Origin: Saprospiraceae bacterium
GTDB lineage: Bacteria > Bacteroidota > Bacteroidia > Chitinophagales > Saprospiraceae
Assembly (NCBI GenBank): GCA_029262995.1
Contig: JAJCYH010000011.1
Location: 186,001-250,000 of the forward strand
DNA length: 64,000 nucleotides
Direction: 5' to 3'
Of the stretch, positions 54,201-63,621 are shown piece by piece. The notes beneath the pieces are model-generated. The model had not been told where the DNA came from. It searched no databases and was given only the letters and a program-made list of their open reading frames with translations. Each line of letters starts with the position of its first letter. Position 1 is the first letter of the stretch. Position numbers and translations under genes: made by a program.

Positions 54201-56802
54201 TTCTGTTGATGAAGATGGTTTATGGTATGTTGAAGGAAGAAATCATCTAGATAATTATTATGTGGTTGAGCTCGATCAAAAATGTCATTGGTCACAAAAA
54301 ATCAGTTTTTGCTGTGAAGACGTTGGTCAAGAAACCATGGTAGCCATGAGAGTTTTTGATTGGCATGGTAATCATAATGAGTGTATGGTTAATGTAAAAG
54401 TAATGGACTTTATTCCACCTTTGATTACTTGTCCAGATGATGTAACCGCAAATTGTGACGAAGGATTTGATGAATCAGATTTATCAGGATTTGGAGAGGC
54501 TACAGCAATAGACGATTGCGGAACCGTTTCAATATCAGAATCCTCTAATGTTGTAGCATTAAACTGTGGAGAATATATTATTACAAGAGTATTTACCGCA
54601 CAAGATGTTGCAAAGAATAAGAGTCAATGTACACAAACTGTGACTTTACAAAATGAAAATCCTTTTAACTTTTCTGAGATTATTTGGCCAGATGATGTTC
54701 TCTTGACTAATGAAGCTTGTAAGATTGATGGAATAGATCCAAGTATTACTGGATTTCCAACTTGGGATGAAGCAAAATTTCCATGTAGCAATATCGCCTA
54801 TACCTACGATGATCTGGTATTTTATATAGCAGAAGGTGCTTGTCAGAAACTTGTACGGACCTGGACCGTCATTGATTGGTGCCAGAGAGAAGTGCTGTGG
54901 GAATATAGTCAAGTTATTAAAATGATAAACACCACAAAGCCTGAAATAAGCAATTCCACTTGTGCTAATAAGACATATAACAATGCGCAAGCAATAGGTA
55001 ACTGCCTCGTTGTTATAGATGATCTGACAGCTGAATTGATTGAAAGTGATTTGGTATGTTCAGAAAGTCCATTATGGTCTTATAGGATAGATTTAAACAG
55101 AAATGGAAATTATGAAATCAATGGTTTTGGTAATGACGCAAGCGGTAATTACCCATATGGCACACATATTATTGAATGGACTGTAATTGATGATTGCAAA
55201 AATTCATCTACTTGTAATAAGATATTTACTATTATTGATAAAGGTGCACCAACACCATATTGTCATGGTGAAATTGTAATTCCTATCAGTGATCTTGATG
55301 GGGTAGAAGTATGGGCATCGGACCTTAATCTTGGAAGTTATGATGATTGTCCAGGAAATCCAGTCTATTTTTCATTTGATCAAAATCAATTGATTCAGCT
55401 TATGACAATTGGTTGTAGTGATATTGATAGTGCAAGCAATGTCGGAAGGATTGAAACTGAATTGTGGGTTTGGGATAGCACTAATCCTACTTTAGCAAAT
55501 AAATCAGTTTGTAAAGTAATCATTACGGTTCAAGATAATTCTGGCGTATGTAGTGGTGTTTCCAACAAGCCAGTAACATCTGTTTCAGGTATGATATATA
55601 CAGAAGATATTAATATGGTTCACAAAGTTGATATGCATCTGGAGTCAAGCCAAATGGCTATGGACTATATGTCACCTAACGGAGAGTTTGCCTTTGGAGA
55701 TATTAATATGTATGAAGATTATAGTATAGAAGCCTTTAAAAATGATGACCCACTTAATGGTGTTTCAACATTGGATTTGGTTATGATTCAAAGACATATA
55801 CTTGGCTTGGAGACTTTAAATTCTCCTTATAAAATTATAGCTGCCGATGTTAATAATTCTCAATCTATAAGTGCAATTGACCTTATTGAATTGCGTAAGT
55901 TAATATTAGGGATACATGATGAATTCCCCAATAATTATTCCTGGAGATTTGTTGAGGAAAAATTCAAATTCCTAGATCCTCTAAACCCTTTCCCATTCTC
56001 TGAGAATATTCAGTTATCTAATTTGGATAAGAAAATCAGTAATGCAGATTTTGTCGCTGTTAAAATTGGCGATGTTAATAAATCAGCGAATACCAAACTT
56101 AGAGAGAATACTATTGAAGGGAGATCTAATAATCCAGAATATATAGTAAATATCAAAAGAGATGTTACTGCAAAAGGAAACACTAGAGTTCAGTTTATTT
56201 CTACAGAGCCAGTCAATCTTGCTGGATTGCAATTGGAAGTAAATTATGATAGTGAAGCTTCTGAATTAATGGCTATTGTTCCTATGTTATTGGATATAAC
56301 AAACGAACATGTCGCTTGGGATAAAACAAACGAAGGAACGGTTAGACTTAGCTGGAATAATCAGAATGCTCGGCAAATAAAAGCAGGAGAAATTTTGTTT
56401 GAACTGCTTTTAAGTGGTAAGCAAGCAGGATTGATCACGAAAACTTTCAATGCCAGTTTTGAAAATGAACTCTATGATGAAATAGATAGAAAACTTATTA
56501 CCAAAGTTTTGACTTTTGGAAACTTGGATATTGCAGAGTTTGATTTCCAGCTGTATCAAAATATACCAAATCCATTTAAAGATGAGACAAGAATTGACTT
56601 TGTACTAAATCAATCTGGAAAAATTAAATTTTCTGTGACTGATCAGACAGGTAGACTCTTATATTCTGATTCTAGCTTTAGAAACGCTGGGAGAAACACA
56701 ATTCATTTCAATACACAATCAATTGCTGCAACGGGCTTACTCTATTATCAAATTTCAACTGAAACGCATACAGCTACTAAGAAAATGATTGTAATTCAAT
56801 AA
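51223..56802 (+). CDS. Giant T9SS-secreted protein with PKD-like, C-type-lectin-like, dockerin-like and cohesin-like modules
   Basis: 1859 residues. The ATG at 51223 is used; a second ATG 11 codons later also fits a signal peptide (ILKTLSALVLVIMFSLTSLN). Order: PKD/Ig-like modules (about 135-410), HYR-like Cys-rich modules (about 410-880 and 1050-1480), a C-type-lectin-like insert (about 890-1020, YIGLSGVSVNSLAWQSG and TNWDNTEPSLSY), a dockerin-like pair of EF-hand-type repeats (about 1508-1570, NGVSTLDLVMIQRHILG and AADVNNSQSISAIDLIELRK with DxNxS), a cohesin-like domain (about 1640-1765) and a T9SS type A tail (about 1773-1859, NIPNPFKDETRIDFVL). It is followed 7 bases later by a paralogue. 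Confidence 0.78.
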   Translation: MSKNEYIILRSMLVTYFTHILKTLSALVLVIMFSLTSLNSQVSYSCFCDDSFPEGVLGFNITVFGDAPGETWTVDNVIRLYRSVEPLIVLSNGTVLEADPMNPSQYVISGFAFNGVAPFVTIRDGMGNIFDVNMITCVIPEGEIIGDDSICLGTTAELLFDVTANNIVPGTTVWNTPGAISAVPYGQDDLRLRVEYGMPGSYIISATTTSSTNCDISDDFIIEVFDAADGMEISGPDYICLANATDVMYSVSNPDNYPIVWTTDLGTVSFSPFLGNAMTGSGSDVDVTFPNTGTYTLEVNNEDVNGCLIDNVEYVVQVVDVIDTVQIIGESYVCEGNTAIYTIANAGSYTNLQWLVSPAMDAVMDPADGMAESVEIMYNVIGNYTLTGSGTTVDGCTFMSSLDITVPSNNVPSLACNNSVNVSLNNNCILELLPDMILEGNINDNEAYDIIIEDYANGQVLPNNMVTQDQLGHVFKVTVIEKCGGNSCWGNLVVEDKSVTPLDPYCSTSPIITTCYDFDLNLAEPLGFPDFPDDASWVYNTQTGNWLVSGFDNCSDALLSFDDEVLSTEVCDDPQIIRRIWTAVDINNGEFTTCEVLIHVALTDHNSIVWPKDYDSTLDADANGAMDTDDIWPSLDPCNLTPHSGLLCGDFWYNDANGNPSPDCTGAPFSFGFSCPNLTLIGYKDKVLPVCGSSKKILRQWTIWDACDLTDIMHTQIITLMDTIPPVCSPPIETQVTTDIHECGADIYVEPPVVTGECDEFTYTIRYKLKDQFGFDPNLFTANNISYDSDKKQYVIHDVSFNTDSIWVQYIVRDACGNKANQCFAEFELVDDEQPIPACDFNNFVTLNQYGEAWVGPSTFDDNSWDNCGIYQHVIRRMEDKCECAEPRFDYLQSLGEYNGHYYYLSKDKMHAGKAFALAKAIDAYVARIDNVEENTWLRSRVSIFTNSDYYIGLSGVSVNSLAWQSGSSSYTNWDNTEPSLSYSLKANERVYTSVDEDGLWYVEGRNHLDNYYVVELDQKCHWSQKISFCCEDVGQETMVAMRVFDWHGNHNECMVNVKVMDFIPPLITCPDDVTANCDEGFDESDLSGFGEATAIDDCGTVSISESSNVVALNCGEYIITRVFTAQDVAKNKSQCTQTVTLQNENPFNFSEIIWPDDVLLTNEACKIDGIDPSITGFPTWDEAKFPCSNIAYTYDDLVFYIAEGACQKLVRTWTVIDWCQREVLWEYSQVIKMINTTKPEISNSTCANKTYNNAQAIGNCLVVIDDLTAELIESDLVCSESPLWSYRIDLNRNGNYEINGFGNDASGNYPYGTHIIEWTVIDDCKNSSTCNKIFTIIDKGAPTPYCHGEIVIPISDLDGVEVWASDLNLGSYDDCPGNPVYFSFDQNQLIQLMTIGCSDIDSASNVGRIETELWVWDSTNPTLANKSVCKVIITVQDNSGVCSGVSNKPVTSVSGMIYTEDINMVHKVDMHLESSQMAMDYMSPNGEFAFGDINMYEDYSIEAFKNDDPLNGVSTLDLVMIQRHILGLETLNSPYKIIAADVNNSQSISAIDLIELRKLILGIHDEFPNNYSWRFVEEKFKFLDPLNPFPFSENIQLSNLDKKISNADFVAVKIGDVNKSANTKLRENTIEGRSNNPEYIVNIKRDVTAKGNTRVQFISTEPVNLAGLQLEVNYDSEASELMAIVPMLLDITNEHVAWDKTNEGTVRLSWNNQNARQIKAGEILFELLLSGKQAGLITKTFNASFENELYDEIDRKLITKVLTFGNLDIAEFDFQLYQNIPNPFKDETRIDFVLNQSGKIKFSVTDQTGRLLYSDSSFRNAGRNTIHFNTQSIAATGLLYYQISTETHTATKKMIVIQ

Positions 56803-56809
56803 ATCAGCA

Positions 56810-59800
56810 ATGCTATTGAAAATGAATAATTCAAGAAATAACATGAATACAAACAGCATTATAAAAAACCATAAGATGATTGAATCTTTTACATTAAAAT
56901 CAACGCAGATTTTCAAGTCAAAAATTGCTGTCGTATTGTTTGCAATGTCCTTGAGCTTAAATGCTTGGACTCAATGTGAAACAATAAACCTGGCATGTAA
57001 TGATTTGATTAATGTCTCAATCAATGAGGATTGTTATGCTTCAATAAATGCAGACCTTATTTTAGAAGCTCCACCTTTTAATATTTTTTATGATGATGGA
57101 TTTAACTATAAAATTACACTTCAAGATAACAAGGGTTTTCCTATCATTCCCTCTAATCAAGTAGGTGAAGGATATGTCGGTCAGACATTGAAAGCTACAG
57201 TAACTCTAGTGCCATGTAATATTAGCTGTTGGGGTTATATACATGTGGAAGATAAAATAGGACCAAAATTTTGGAATTGCTTAAATGGAAGTTTACCTGA
57301 TATCGACGTTGATTGTGATGAATTTAGTAATGGTTTTATTATTCCTGACCCTTTGCTAGGAGGAATATGTCAAGCTCTTGATGTCCTAAGTTTTGAGGAT
57401 GATACAACTTCTCTTAATTGTGTGGATGAATTTGCATTAACGATAAGTAGATTATGGACTGCAACCGATGCTTCAGGAAATTCTACTCAATGCCAACAGG
57501 CTATTAATATTAGAAGATTTAACCTAAAAGATGTCGTTATACCAAACGACTATATCGTTAATATAGACCCGGACGCTGACTGTAATGAAAGTATGGATGT
57601 ATCTCCTGAACGAACAGGCTATCCGACAGGAATTTATTGCCCAAATATCATGTATTATTATACTGATATCAACTATCCTCAATGTGGTTTACAAATCAAA
57701 ATATTAAGAGATTGGTTTGTGATTGATTGGTGTACAGGAGAGTCATTATCTGATGGTCAAATAATCAAAATAAAAGATGAAGTTGCACCTCGAGTATTAT
57801 GTCAGTTGGATACATTAATGGTTCCAAAAGCAAATTATTCATGTGTGGCTAGCCCAATTTTAAATCCATTGCGAGTGATGGGTTTTGATACTTTGGGTGC
57901 AGTAACTATTCTTGATACATGCCCTGAAAACATTATTGTTGAGGTAGGCTTTTTAATTGCAGAAGAAGGGAAGGAGCAACCATTAAATTCACCATACTAT
58001 ACAATTTTACCTGATACAAACGGGCTATTTCAATTGCCTGAGTTTGAAGGCTCAGCCTGGATAAGGTATTGTTTTAAGGATGCTTGTGGAAATGCAACTC
58101 AAATTCCCGACGATCCCTTGTATGCGGATTCTTTAGGTTATTGTTGTTATTTTCAAATCGACGCAAAAGATCTAACGCCTCCAACTGCGATTTGTGAAGG
58201 ATTTACAAAAGTACCTCTAGGTGCTGGAGGAATCTCTGTAGTATTGGCTGAGAGTTTCGATGATCATAGCTTTGATCCATGTGATGGTATATCTCATTAT
58301 GAAGTGAGACGAGAATCTCATTCTTGTCCTGGTTATTTTGAAAATGGTAATCTTGGGTGGCATGAAAGTGTCCATTTCTGCTGTGAAGACATAGGAGATA
58401 CTATTACGATTCGATTGAGAATTTTTGATAATGCAGGCAATTTCAGTGAATGTCTGGGATTAGTATGTGTATCTGATCCTGTTACGCCTGTGGTTGTATG
58501 TCCAGACGATATTGTAGAACTTGAGTGTGGTGATGATTATAAAGATTATGATTTGATAGGCCTACCAACAGGTGAAGATGGTTGTGATGCAGGTATAAAA
58601 TTAGGTAAAGAAACCTTTGACCTTAGCGATTATGATATTGCTTGTGGTGTAGGGGTAATCAAAAGAACAATTGAAGTAAAGAATGGGGTAGGCAAAATTA
58701 TTAAAATTTGTTATCAGGATATTATTTTTGATTCGGATAATATATCCACTAAACTGGAGCCAGGTGATTTTGAGTTTCCAGATGATGTAACAATAGATAT
58801 TTGTAATTCTGGGGGTTCAATAGATCCAGTATTCACCGGTATTCCAACAACGAATAAATCATTTGGTTGTGCCAATATTGCTCTTACATACAATGATAGT
58901 GCTCCACATGTACAAAACACTTTTGGTGTATGTTATACGATATTAAGAGAATGGCAAGTTGTTGATTGGTGTAATTACCATCCATCATTACCTAATCAAC
59001 ATATTTTAAAGGCTACACAGGAAATAAGAGTAACCAATTCCGCTGTACCTGAATTCAACTGTCCTTCTGACATGACAGTGAATACTTCTGGTTTTGAATG
59101 CGAAGCAGAAGTACACTTACTTGTGAACGTTAGCTCATTTTGTCCAACCAGCTTTGATGTTAGTTGGTCCATAGATGCATTTTCTGATGGTAGTGTTGAT
59201 TTTACAGGAGTAGGAAATGATGCATCTGGCGTATATCCTGTTGGGGAACATACGATTACATTTGTAGGAAGGAACTTCTGCGGAGGTACCGCAGCGAGTT
59301 GTACTTATAGATTTACAGTAGAAGGCGATAAGCCTCCTGTACCTATATGTTATGCTGAGCTTATCTGGTCCTTAGGTTCAGGTCAGACTCAGGTTTGGGC
59401 TTCAGACTTTGACCTCAAGAGTCAAGGAGGATGCGGTCTTGATGAACTAATCTTTTCATTCGTTGATCCTACCAATACTGACTTTCCTCAATTATCTCAT
59501 ATATTTTCGTGTGCGGATTTACCTAACGGTACTGCAGCTGATATTCCAATAGAAGTTTTTGTTGTAGACGAATCTGGCAGATCAGCTTCATGTCTATCAA
59601 CATTAAAATTACAGGATACGGGAGATATATGCACAGATATTTCTAATAAACCAACATTAGGTGGGTCTATTCATTCAGAGATGGACGAACCCCTAGAACA
59701 AGTGATGGTTGAATTGCAAGATATGTCTAATGATGAGATTATGACTGATATGACAGGGTTAACTGGAGGATTCACATTCGAAGGATTGCAGTATTTTGCC

Positions 59801-60892
59801 GAATACGAACTAAAGCCTCAATACAATAAAGATCACCTAAATGGAGTATCTACGCTTGACCTTGTTCATATACAAAGACATATACTTGGAATTAAAACTT
59901 TAGATAGCCCATATAAGCTGATTGCAGCAGATGTCGATGCTTCTGGGGCAATTACTGCTGTGGATCTTATACAATTGAGGAAATTAATATTAGGAGTGTA
60001 TGAAGAACTTCCAGAATCTAGATCCTGGACATTTGTGCCGGAAGATCATGTATTTCTTGACCCCTTAAGTCCTTGGAATTATCCCGACTATATAACTGTT
60101 TCAAATGTTGCAGAATCTAGGTATGAAGATGATTTTATTGCCATGAAAATTGGAGATGTAAATAATAGTGTTGAATTGACAAATAGAAAAAACAAAGGTG
60201 ATGAACAAGTTAATTCTCTATTCATAAGTACAATTGGAGGTCATTATAATTCTGGTGAGCTTATTGAAATTCCATTATTAATTGAGAATAGCACAGAAGT
60301 TATTGGCTTGCAATTCACTCTAGATTTTGATGCTGATCAATTGCTTTTTCAAGGAATAGATTCAGGAGTAATAGATTTATCTCAAGATAATTTTGCCTTG
60401 CTCAATAAAGAAGAGGGTAAAATTACGTTCTCCTACAGTCAGATTGAAGCTCTCCAACTTGTGGAAAAAGATATTCTTTTCAAAGTATATTTTGAATCCA
60501 AGAATAATATAAATGTAGAAGATGTAATTGACATTAACTCTTCAATAACGTCTGCTCAATCTTATGATGCCAATGACGAAATTAAAAGAATTGATTTCAT
60601 TGTAAAGAGTCCAGTTCAGCATAGTGAAAATAAATTTCAATTATTTCAGAATGAACCAAACCCTTTTGAGTTGAGTACTTCAATATCATTTTTTAATCCA
60701 ATTAGACAGGAAGTAAAACTAACTGTCATGGATGCAAACGGAAGATTGATGTATAAACAAGAAAAGGAATTTGATTCTGGTATGAACAAGTTTGTACTAG
60801 ACGCAGACGATCTAGAAAGCTCTGGATTACTACTTTACAGATTGCAGACTGCGTCATCTAGTATCACAAGGAAAATGATTATGGTTAAATAA
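56810..60892 (+). CDS. Giant T9SS-secreted paralogue with dockerin-like and cohesin-like modules
   Basis: 1360 residues. Several ATGs compete; the one near 56876 would place the signal peptide (FKSKIAVVLFAMSLSLNAWT) closer to the N-terminus. Modules: Cys-rich HYR-like repeats (about 60-990, with CVDEFALTISRLWTATDASG-type motifs shared with the upstream gene), a dockerin-like pair (about 1005-1067, NGVSTLDLVHIQRHILGIKT), a cohesin-like domain (about 1139-1264) and a T9SS tail (about 1275-1360, NEPNPFELSTSISFF). It lacks the lectin insert of the upstream paralogue, and spacing (7 bases) indicates cotranscription. Gene duplication in place is the simplest origin. A terminator follows. Confidence 0.78.
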   Translation: MLLKMNNSRNNMNTNSIIKNHKMIESFTLKSTQIFKSKIAVVLFAMSLSLNAWTQCETINLACNDLINVSINEDCYASINADLILEAPPFNIFYDDGFNYKITLQDNKGFPIIPSNQVGEGYVGQTLKATVTLVPCNISCWGYIHVEDKIGPKFWNCLNGSLPDIDVDCDEFSNGFIIPDPLLGGICQALDVLSFEDDTTSLNCVDEFALTISRLWTATDASGNSTQCQQAINIRRFNLKDVVIPNDYIVNIDPDADCNESMDVSPERTGYPTGIYCPNIMYYYTDINYPQCGLQIKILRDWFVIDWCTGESLSDGQIIKIKDEVAPRVLCQLDTLMVPKANYSCVASPILNPLRVMGFDTLGAVTILDTCPENIIVEVGFLIAEEGKEQPLNSPYYTILPDTNGLFQLPEFEGSAWIRYCFKDACGNATQIPDDPLYADSLGYCCYFQIDAKDLTPPTAICEGFTKVPLGAGGISVVLAESFDDHSFDPCDGISHYEVRRESHSCPGYFENGNLGWHESVHFCCEDIGDTITIRLRIFDNAGNFSECLGLVCVSDPVTPVVVCPDDIVELECGDDYKDYDLIGLPTGEDGCDAGIKLGKETFDLSDYDIACGVGVIKRTIEVKNGVGKIIKICYQDIIFDSDNISTKLEPGDFEFPDDVTIDICNSGGSIDPVFTGIPTTNKSFGCANIALTYNDSAPHVQNTFGVCYTILREWQVVDWCNYHPSLPNQHILKATQEIRVTNSAVPEFNCPSDMTVNTSGFECEAEVHLLVNVSSFCPTSFDVSWSIDAFSDGSVDFTGVGNDASGVYPVGEHTITFVGRNFCGGTAASCTYRFTVEGDKPPVPICYAELIWSLGSGQTQVWASDFDLKSQGGCGLDELIFSFVDPTNTDFPQLSHIFSCADLPNGTAADIPIEVFVVDESGRSASCLSTLKLQDTGDICTDISNKPTLGGSIHSEMDEPLEQVMVELQDMSNDEIMTDMTGLTGGFTFEGLQYFAEYELKPQYNKDHLNGVSTLDLVHIQRHILGIKTLDSPYKLIAADVDASGAITAVDLIQLRKLILGVYEELPESRSWTFVPEDHVFLDPLSPWNYPDYITVSNVAESRYEDDFIAMKIGDVNNSVELTNRKNKGDEQVNSLFISTIGGHYNSGELIEIPLLIENSTEVIGLQFTLDFDADQLLFQGIDSGVIDLSQDNFALLNKEEGKITFSYSQIEALQLVEKDILFKVYFESKNNINVEDVIDINSSITSAQSYDANDEIKRIDFIVKSPVQHSENKFQLFQNEPNPFELSTSISFFNPIRQEVKLTVMDANGRLMYKQEKEFDSGMNKFVLDADDLESSGLLLYRLQTASSSITRKMIMVK

Positions 60893-60914
60893 ATGTGTTA
60901 TATTTTTGTATTCG

Positions 60915-60947
60915 AAAGCCAATCGTATATTGCGGTTGGCTTTTTTT
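60915..60947 (+). terminator. Terminator after the giant paralogues
   Basis: AAAGCCAATCG (60915-60925) pairs with CGGTTGGCTTT (60933-60943) with one mismatch, and TTTT runs on to 60947. It sits immediately before the phosphodiesterase ATG at 60951, so read-through would be needed for coexpression. Confidence 0.7.
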
Positions 60948-60950
60948 ATT

Positions 60951-61460
60951 ATGAAAAAAATTGCATTAATTTCTGATACTCATGGTCTGATTCCAGAAGA
61001 TGTTTTGCCTTTTCTAAGGGATGCAGATGAGATTTGGCATGCAGGCGATTTGGGCTCTGTAGAGACGCTTGATCAAATGGAATCTATTAAAGAATTTCGT
61101 GCAGTATATGGTAATATCGATGACCATAAGGTTCGACTTCAATGTCCTTTGGATTTAAGTTTTAATTGCGAAGGAGTTAAAGTGTTTATGACACATATCG
61201 GTGGCTATCCAGGAAGATACAATTCTAGAGTTAGGTCATTATTAGATGATCAAAAGCCAAATCTTTATATTTGTGGCCATTCTCACATATGTAAAATCGT
61301 CAGGGATAATAAAAGAGGAATAATTCATATGAACCCAGGAGCATGCGGTTATAATGGCTTTCACCTAATGCGTACCATGATTCTCTTGGAATGCCACGAA
61401 TCAAAGATTTCAAATGTTAAGATAGTAGAGCTTGGTTTGAGATCAAAATTATACAAATGA
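60951..61460 (+). CDS. YfcE/MJ0936-type metallophosphoesterase
   Basis: 169 residues from the ATG at 60951, preferred because the family begins with MKKIALISDTHG; an upstream in-frame TTG would overlap the terminator. The di-metal motifs follow in order: SDTHG, HAGDLGS, GNIDDH, THIGGYPGRYNSRV and GHSHI. It hydrolyses phosphodiesters in the cytoplasm; the physiological substrate is unknown. Convergent with the PLP enzyme gene on the right. Confidence 0.88.
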   Translation: MKKIALISDTHGLIPEDVLPFLRDADEIWHAGDLGSVETLDQMESIKEFRAVYGNIDDHKVRLQCPLDLSFNCEGVKVFMTHIGGYPGRYNSRVRSLLDDQKPNLYICGHSHICKIVRDNKRGIIHMNPGACGYNGFHLMRTMILLECHESKISNVKIVELGLRSKLYK

Positions 61461-61552
61461 TTAAATAACATTTCAATTATAATTCACTATATTCATATTG
61501 TTTCAATTGATCTTTAATGGGTAAAAATTATAAATCATTTGTATTAAATAAA

Positions 61553-61580
61553 AGTGAAAGCTTCATTTTTGAGGCTTTTC
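61553..61580 (-). terminator. Terminator of the trans-sulfuration enzyme gene
   Basis: On the minus strand, GAAAAGCC overlapping the TGA stop pairs imperfectly with GGCTTTC-like sequence across a loop, followed by TTTTATTT. Confidence 0.45.
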
Positions 61581-62784
61581 ATTTAAATGCATTTTCAATT
61601 GCTTGATCGATATCCTCAATAATATCAGTAATGTTTTCTATCCCCACAGAAACCCTTATCAATCCATCAGAAATGCCTTGTGAGATCCTGATATCCTTGT
61701 CTACGTTAAGATGAGAGGATGTTGCAGGATGAAGCAGTAATGTATCAACATTACCTAGTGTAGATGCAATTGTACATAACACACAGGCATTCATGAATTT
61801 CATAGCATTTTCAATAGTTCCCTCCAATTCAAAACTTAGCACTGCACCAAACATTTTCATCTGTTTTAGAGCGATATCATGAGACGTGTTAGATTCCAAA
61901 CCTGGATAATTAACACGTTTTACCTTACTGTGTGCTTCTAGATATTTGGCTAACGATAATGCATTTGAGCAGTGCCTTTCCATTCTTATCGCTAAAGTCT
62001 TTAACCCATTATGCAATAACCACGCATCAAAGGCATTGCAATTGGTACCCAATAGCTTCATGTAATTCCAGATTCGCTTTCTTTTCTCAACAGTCTTGCA
62101 CAATATGGCTCCCGCTATAGAGTTGCCATGACCATTAAGGAATTTAGTTGTTGAATAGATTACATAATCAACACCTAGTGATAGAGGTTGTTGGATAAGA
62201 GCAGTTGAAAAAGTATTGTCCATAACGAGAATTTTTCCATGCTTTCTTGAAAGCTTAGATAGTGATTCTATATCAGTACATGAAAGTGTTGGATTGGAAG
62301 GACTCTCGAAGTAAATTACTTTAATGTTTTTATTTTGCTTGAAAATCTCTTCCAGTTTACTAAGGTTGGTTAAATCCTCTAATAGAATGTCAATATTGTT
62401 CTTTGATATTATAGTATTCAGTAATTCTGTTGATCCACCATACAGGTTTCCCTGAGTCATTACAGCATCTCCGGGACTTAACAAGCTCAATAGAAGAGTA
62501 GAAATGGCAGACATTCCAGAACTGGTTAGTATGCAATAGGCAGATGTTTCCATGGAATGACTTTCTAAAGCAGCCAATTTACGTTCGACGGAATCAATTG
62601 TAGGATTACCAAACCTACCATATACAAAACCTGATTTCTCTCCGGTAAAAACGGCAATTGAATCCTCTATACTTTCATAAGAAAATGCAGAACTTGAGTG
62701 GATAGGAAGAACATGCGATTCACCACTCTTGATCTCTTGGTTTTCGCTGGCGCAAATGCTATCTATTTTATTTTTTTTCACCAT
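61579..62784 (-). CDS. PLP-dependent trans-sulfuration family enzyme
   Basis: 401 residues of the Cys/Met-metabolism PLP family. Phosphate-binding SSGMSAISTLLLSLLSPGD, stacking YGGSTELL, Asp in ILVMDNTFSTALIQQPL and the PLP lysine in DYVIYSTTKFLNGHGNS (about 215). FVYGRFGNPTIDSVERKLAALE is shared by all members. It could be a methionine gamma-lyase, cystathionine gamma-synthase or lyase; the active-site residues that separate them cannot be judged by eye. It stands alone with a -7 box TATTTTTG upstream on the minus strand (62811-62804). Confidence 0.85.
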   Translation of the reverse strand: MVKKNKIDSICASENQEIKSGESHVLPIHSSSAFSYESIEDSIAVFTGEKSGFVYGRFGNPTIDSVERKLAALESHSMETSAYCILTSSGMSAISTLLLSLLSPGDAVMTQGNLYGGSTELLNTIISKNNIDILLEDLTNLSKLEEIFKQNKNIKVIYFESPSNPTLSCTDIESLSKLSRKHGKILVMDNTFSTALIQQPLSLGVDYVIYSTTKFLNGHGNSIAGAILCKTVEKRKRIWNYMKLLGTNCNAFDAWLLHNGLKTLAIRMERHCSNALSLAKYLEAHSKVKRVNYPGLESNTSHDIALKQMKMFGAVLSFELEGTIENAMKFMNACVLCTIASTLGNVDTLLLHPATSSHLNVDKDIRISQGISDGLIRVSVGIENITDIIEDIDQAIENAFK

Positions 62785-62803
62785 TTGGCTTTTTCGAAAT
62801 TTA

Positions 62804-62811
62804 CAAAAATA
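62804..62811 (-). promoter_or_regulatory. Promoter -7 box of the PLP enzyme gene
   Basis: TATTTTTG on the minus strand, a perfect TAnnTTTG, about 20 bases before the ATG. No clear TTG element lies at the expected distance. Confidence 0.45.
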
Positions 62812-62900
62812 TTATCATTAGGTAAAAGTAATGCCATTTAAATCATAGCATAGGAATATACATTATCTTTATGTTTTCTTAAATTAAAGATATCATTGGT

Positions 62901-63590
62901 TTGAAAACTTTTAAATTTTTTATTTATTCATTGATTGTGTTTTTGGTATTTAATTCTACTTGCTTTGCGCAAAATGTTAAAGATTCAATCGTAGACCAGC
63001 GCTTGGTTAATTTTATTGAATTTACTTTGGATCCCACAATCCCATTATACAGTTTTAAAGAAAATTTAAACAAGAATCTATTTGGTATCTCTATGGCCTA
63101 CCTTAGGCAGAGAAAACCAGAGCGATTTGATTATTTTGGTATCCAGTTTTCCTATGCTCATATAGGATCTATTACCGAGTCCTTTTTTGATTTTGAAGAC
63201 AGGACAAGTACGGAGTTAATGAACCTTAAGTTCCTGTATCGCTATTTTCCAAATTTCTATTTCTGGCGAATTGAACCGTTTGTTGAAATTGGAATTGGAC
63301 CCCAAGTTATTTATACGGTAACCAGCACAAATTATTTTTTAGATGACACCTCAAGTTTAAATTTTGATGAATCGGATTTTGGTTTGGTGTATGGTATCGG
63401 ACTGGGATTTACAACTTATCTCACAGGTCAAGTGTTCTTATTGACCAAGGTCAATTTTAACAATGGTACTGCGATGACTTACTACGTTCCACAAGAATAT
63501 GATCAAGGGTTGCCCATCGATAATTTTGATCCGGAAACATCAGCAATAAATTATATTAATTGGCAATTGGGATTGACGGTTAGTTTTTAA
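62901..63590 (+). CDS. Outer-membrane beta-barrel protein, function unknown
   Basis: 229 residues starting from TTG at 62901; no ATG lies upstream in frame and the next is past the signal peptide (KTFKFFIYSLIVFLVFNSTCFA), so the TTG start is supported. The mature part alternates polar and hydrophobic residues (FGISMAYLRQRKPERFDYFG) and ends in NWQLGLTVSF, a typical barrel C-terminus. A box TATCTTTA (62864-62871), one base off TAnnTTTG, may be its promoter. No ligand or process is suggested. Confidence 0.7.
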   Translation: MKTFKFFIYSLIVFLVFNSTCFAQNVKDSIVDQRLVNFIEFTLDPTIPLYSFKENLNKNLFGISMAYLRQRKPERFDYFGIQFSYAHIGSITESFFDFEDRTSTELMNLKFLYRYFPNFYFWRIEPFVEIGIGPQVIYTVTSTNYFLDDTSSLNFDESDFGLVYGIGLGFTTYLTGQVFLLTKVNFNNGTAMTYYVPQEYDQGLPIDNFDPETSAINYINWQLGLTVSF

Positions 63591-63621
63591 TTATACAAGC
63601 AATTAAAGAAATCTCCTAATT

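Noticed and set aside
51223-60892. A cellulosome-like system, because of dockerin- and cohesin-like modules
   Set aside because: No carbohydrate-active catalytic domain is in the window and both modules occur in the same chain; a surface-assembly role fits better.
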